From Ziziphus jujuba (lineage: Eukaryota; Streptophyta; Magnoliopsida; Rosales; Rhamnaceae), in NCBI RefSeq assembly GCF_031755915.1, contig NC_083382.1:8556001-8620000 (forward strand): a DNA stretch of 64,000 nucleotides. The letters are read 5' to 3'. This document shows, in pieces, positions 61,542-64,000 of this stretch (the stretch's first letter is position 1; each line of letters starts with the position of its first letter). Below the pieces are notes generated by a model. That model did no database searches and had not been told where the DNA came from. It worked only from the letters and a program-made list of their open reading frames with translations. Position numbers and translations under genes: made by a program.

Positions 61542-63363
61542 TACCCTTTACCTCCGTCGAAAGTAACTTGTTTCTTTAATTTCTATGAATAACATCATTG
61601 TCACGGTGTTCAATTATTACTCTGCATTCAAGGAAATTTTGTCTTTAAATGAAAAAGATATATAATAACATAGCTGGCTTCCATGTATGTACTTGTCCGA
61701 GTTTAAAAGAGCAAGAATATTCATGCCCATAGAAAGAGGCAAAAAGGTGAGAGAAACCTAATCCTTGGCTGGTTGTTGACTTTTTCATAGTGTCCATCAA
61801 TTTCTTTACCCAAAAAAAAAAAAAAAAAAAAAAAAGGAAAAAGAAGAAGATTAATTGCACTTTGTTACTCTTGAATAACAAATTTTGTAATTTAAATCAT
61901 TAACTTTTAAAAGTAATAATTTACATCTTTAGTTTCAATTTGCTGTAGATTAGCTCAATCCCCAGTTTAACCAAATAAGTTGGTAAAAATTCCATCTCCA
62001 AACTTGCAGCAGAGTTTTGTGAGGAAAAATATTATGGTGTTAATCAATAAGAAGAAACCAAAGCAGTTACATGAAGGAAACTATTACAGTTTGTTTGGCC
62101 GGCCAAATTGGAAACTGCACCAATTTGCAATAAATTAATGCAAAAATTAGAAAACTAAATCATTATTTTTAAAAATGAATGACCTAAATTCTAAAATCCT
62201 AAAAGTTGAGAATACCAAAATGTAATTAACTAAAATAAAAAATCTCAAAAGTCTTCCTTAGATTTTTCAGATATATTGTATGTTTTTAATAGGTTGAGTT
62301 ATTATCACCTTCAGAAAAGGAGAAAAGCTCAAATACTACTTGACTTCACAAGTCTTTTCGTCTCGAAGCATGAAATATTTAGCAAAAAATTGCATGGACC
62401 CGAATGTTTGGACCATTAATATAATTTGGATTTTTTTATCAATTTAATATTCGTTTATTCAAATATTATTTTGATAATTGGTAAAAAATGCTTTTCCCCA
62501 CATGGCTTAGAAATAAAAAAGCCTTGGATTTTCTGAAGTATAAATGGGATTTTGTTAAATAAATATGCAAAGTGAAAAAAAGTCTCATATCGAAAGTATA
62601 ATATACAATAGTCTGAGATTTTTTGCTCAGAATTTTTTAGAAGGTTACCAATTCAAGTACTATTGTTATCCAAATATACTTAACTTCAAAATTCCGACCT
62701 TATAAGAGTGATTTTTATTATATTTGAATCATTCTCTCATCCATATCTTTATAATATAGGATTGGACACCAAGAAATGGACACACCCAGACAAAATGAAA
62801 TTGGATATTAGATAACTTGCTAGTATTTGGCATCCGTCCACACTAGGCGTCACATAAGAAGCTTATTAAGAAGCTCCTCACCTATATTGAAGCATTTTCA
62901 ACATCTAAAAGGACCTCACCTCACTTTATCTACACAACTATAACACAAAAGACTAGCTAGTTAATTCTCTTTAGAATCAACTTAAGTTAGTCTAATGTTC
63001 TTAGATGTTTTCAGTTGAAATTTTATCTGTAAAAGTTTTTTGATTCAAAGGCAACCATGACTTATTAATTATTGTGTTCTCCACAATTGATAACAATCTC
63101 CTGAATTAGTTTTTTATTTATTTGGTACATATTTTTCTTTCATTGAACTGTAACAGATTTGAAATGGTATGCGGGCCACATATCTAAGAGATGATAGATA
63201 GTTGAAAACTTTCCAATACCAAGACCTAATGGTCCCTAGACACAAAAAAGACCTGGTCGTCTCTAGACACAAAAATGTATGGAGCCCACACGTGGAACCC
63301 AAATGATGTGATTTTTTTTTTTTTTTTTTTTTGGTTGTATCCAGGGACCATCAAGTCCCGAAA
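61542..63363. other. upstream region of WAKL-3 and intergenic DNA
   Basis: No gene recognised. Poly-A at 61812-61834, poly-T at 63311-63332 and A-rich tracts. Open frames are short and have no family resemblance. Confidence 0.65.
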
Positions 63364-63571
63364 CTACCCAATATTTGCTTGAAATATTTTATGACAACGG
63401 GATTGAGCATAAAGGGCTACCAATGAGTCAAACTTAGTTTTCATAATAAGTATCAATTTAGATATATCTACCCAATATTTGCTTGAAATATTTGATGACA
63501 ACGGGATTGAGCATAAAGGGCTACCAATGAGTCAAACTTAGTTTTCATAATAAGTATCAATTTAGATATAT
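63364..63571. repeat. 104-bp tandem duplication
   Basis: 63364-63467 and 63468-63571 are nearly identical; the one difference seen is TTTTATG versus TTTGATG. Contains TATTTGCTTGAAATATTT and ACAACGGGATTGAGCATAAA. Confidence 0.93.
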
Positions 63572-64000
63572 CTACCACATCAATATGGAAAAAAAAAAAC
63601 TACTCAAGCGAGCGACAAGCATTCGTAGTAGGCGAAAGCATGTTTTAGGAGCACCTCTATAATTAATTAGCATCTATAGTAGTTTAAATGATTTCGTTTT
63701 TGTTGAATAAAGAGCATCACAATTCAAGGGTACTGCAGCCTAGATTATAGCACACACCCATCTGGTAGGTATTTCATTTCAAGATGGGTGAGTATTCAAA
63801 AGGTTTCGTTAAGGGAACCACCCATATAGTTATGGAACTTATACGGTAGTTTGGTACTTACTGCGTGGTAAAGAAAAATAGAGACTATTGTATTTTAACC
63901 CTTAAGTTTGTAGTAGTTAAACTTTGAACACTCAAATTTATAACATTTCAATTTAAGCTCTTAAATTTTGATTTATTGCAATTTGCACTCAATTAGATTT
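63572..64000. other. intergenic sequence to the window edge
   Basis: No gene recognised. Confidence 0.6.

Overview
This is nuclear DNA of a flowering plant. It is AT-rich with short GC islands, has GT-AG introns, wall-associated receptor kinase (WAK/WAKL) genes, and dense Ty1-copia, Ty3-gypsy and TRIM retrotransposons. A fragment that looks like plant mitochondrial 26S rRNA adds support. Gene and repeat style suggests a eudicot, possibly a woody rosid; the species is not decided from sequence alone.

The only host genes I can support form one tandem WAK/WAKL array, all on the minus strand. Three copies look intact, each with the same three-exon, phase-1 intron layout: 38251-41266 (751 aa), 49677-54248 (763 aa) and 58126-61499 (744 aa). 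Exon 1 encodes a signal peptide, the galacturonan-binding WAK domain and a Cys-rich tail. Exon 2 encodes an EGF-like module. Exon 3 encodes the membrane span and a Ser/Thr kinase with all catalytic residues. Five further copies are broken: 2082-2372 (exon 1 stub), 4560-5339 plus 26084-26475 (kinase), 29261-37306 (ectodomain with a kinase-less tail), 45935-48964 (kinase truncated, exon 1 frameshifted) and 54977-55587 (half kinase).

Three broken copies have a retroelement inside a coding exon. (1) 5340-26083 is a Copia element inside a WAK kinase exon, and it carries three further insertion events of its own: a 2.8-kb solo LTR in its 5' LTR (5837-8681); a TRIM (12490-19072), itself split by a 5.9-kb gypsy deletion derivative (12500-18409); and a second solo LTR (20105-24247), itself split by a 970-bp chimeric element (20204-21173). 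Five-bp target site duplications (TSDs) can be read at every level, some with one mismatch. (2) 30171-36858 is a Copia element in a WAK exon 1, with perfect TSD TTCCA, a tRNA-Met primer site and a polypurine tract. (3) 46078-47103 is a tandem TRIM (LTR-int-LTR-int-LTR) in another WAK kinase exon, with perfect TSD AAAAT.

Other contents are a Copia 3' fragment on the minus strand (26609-28215), a Copia 3' end on the plus strand (42630-43391), the mitochondrial rRNA insertion (44979-45150) and several short tandem duplications, one lying in the promoter of the second intact WAKL gene. Intergenic stretches are AT-rich with microsatellites and no gene I can support. I did not find a new enzymatic or defence system. 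The value of the window lies in a receptor-kinase array being eroded by datable, ordered insertions, and in several unusual non-autonomous retroelements.
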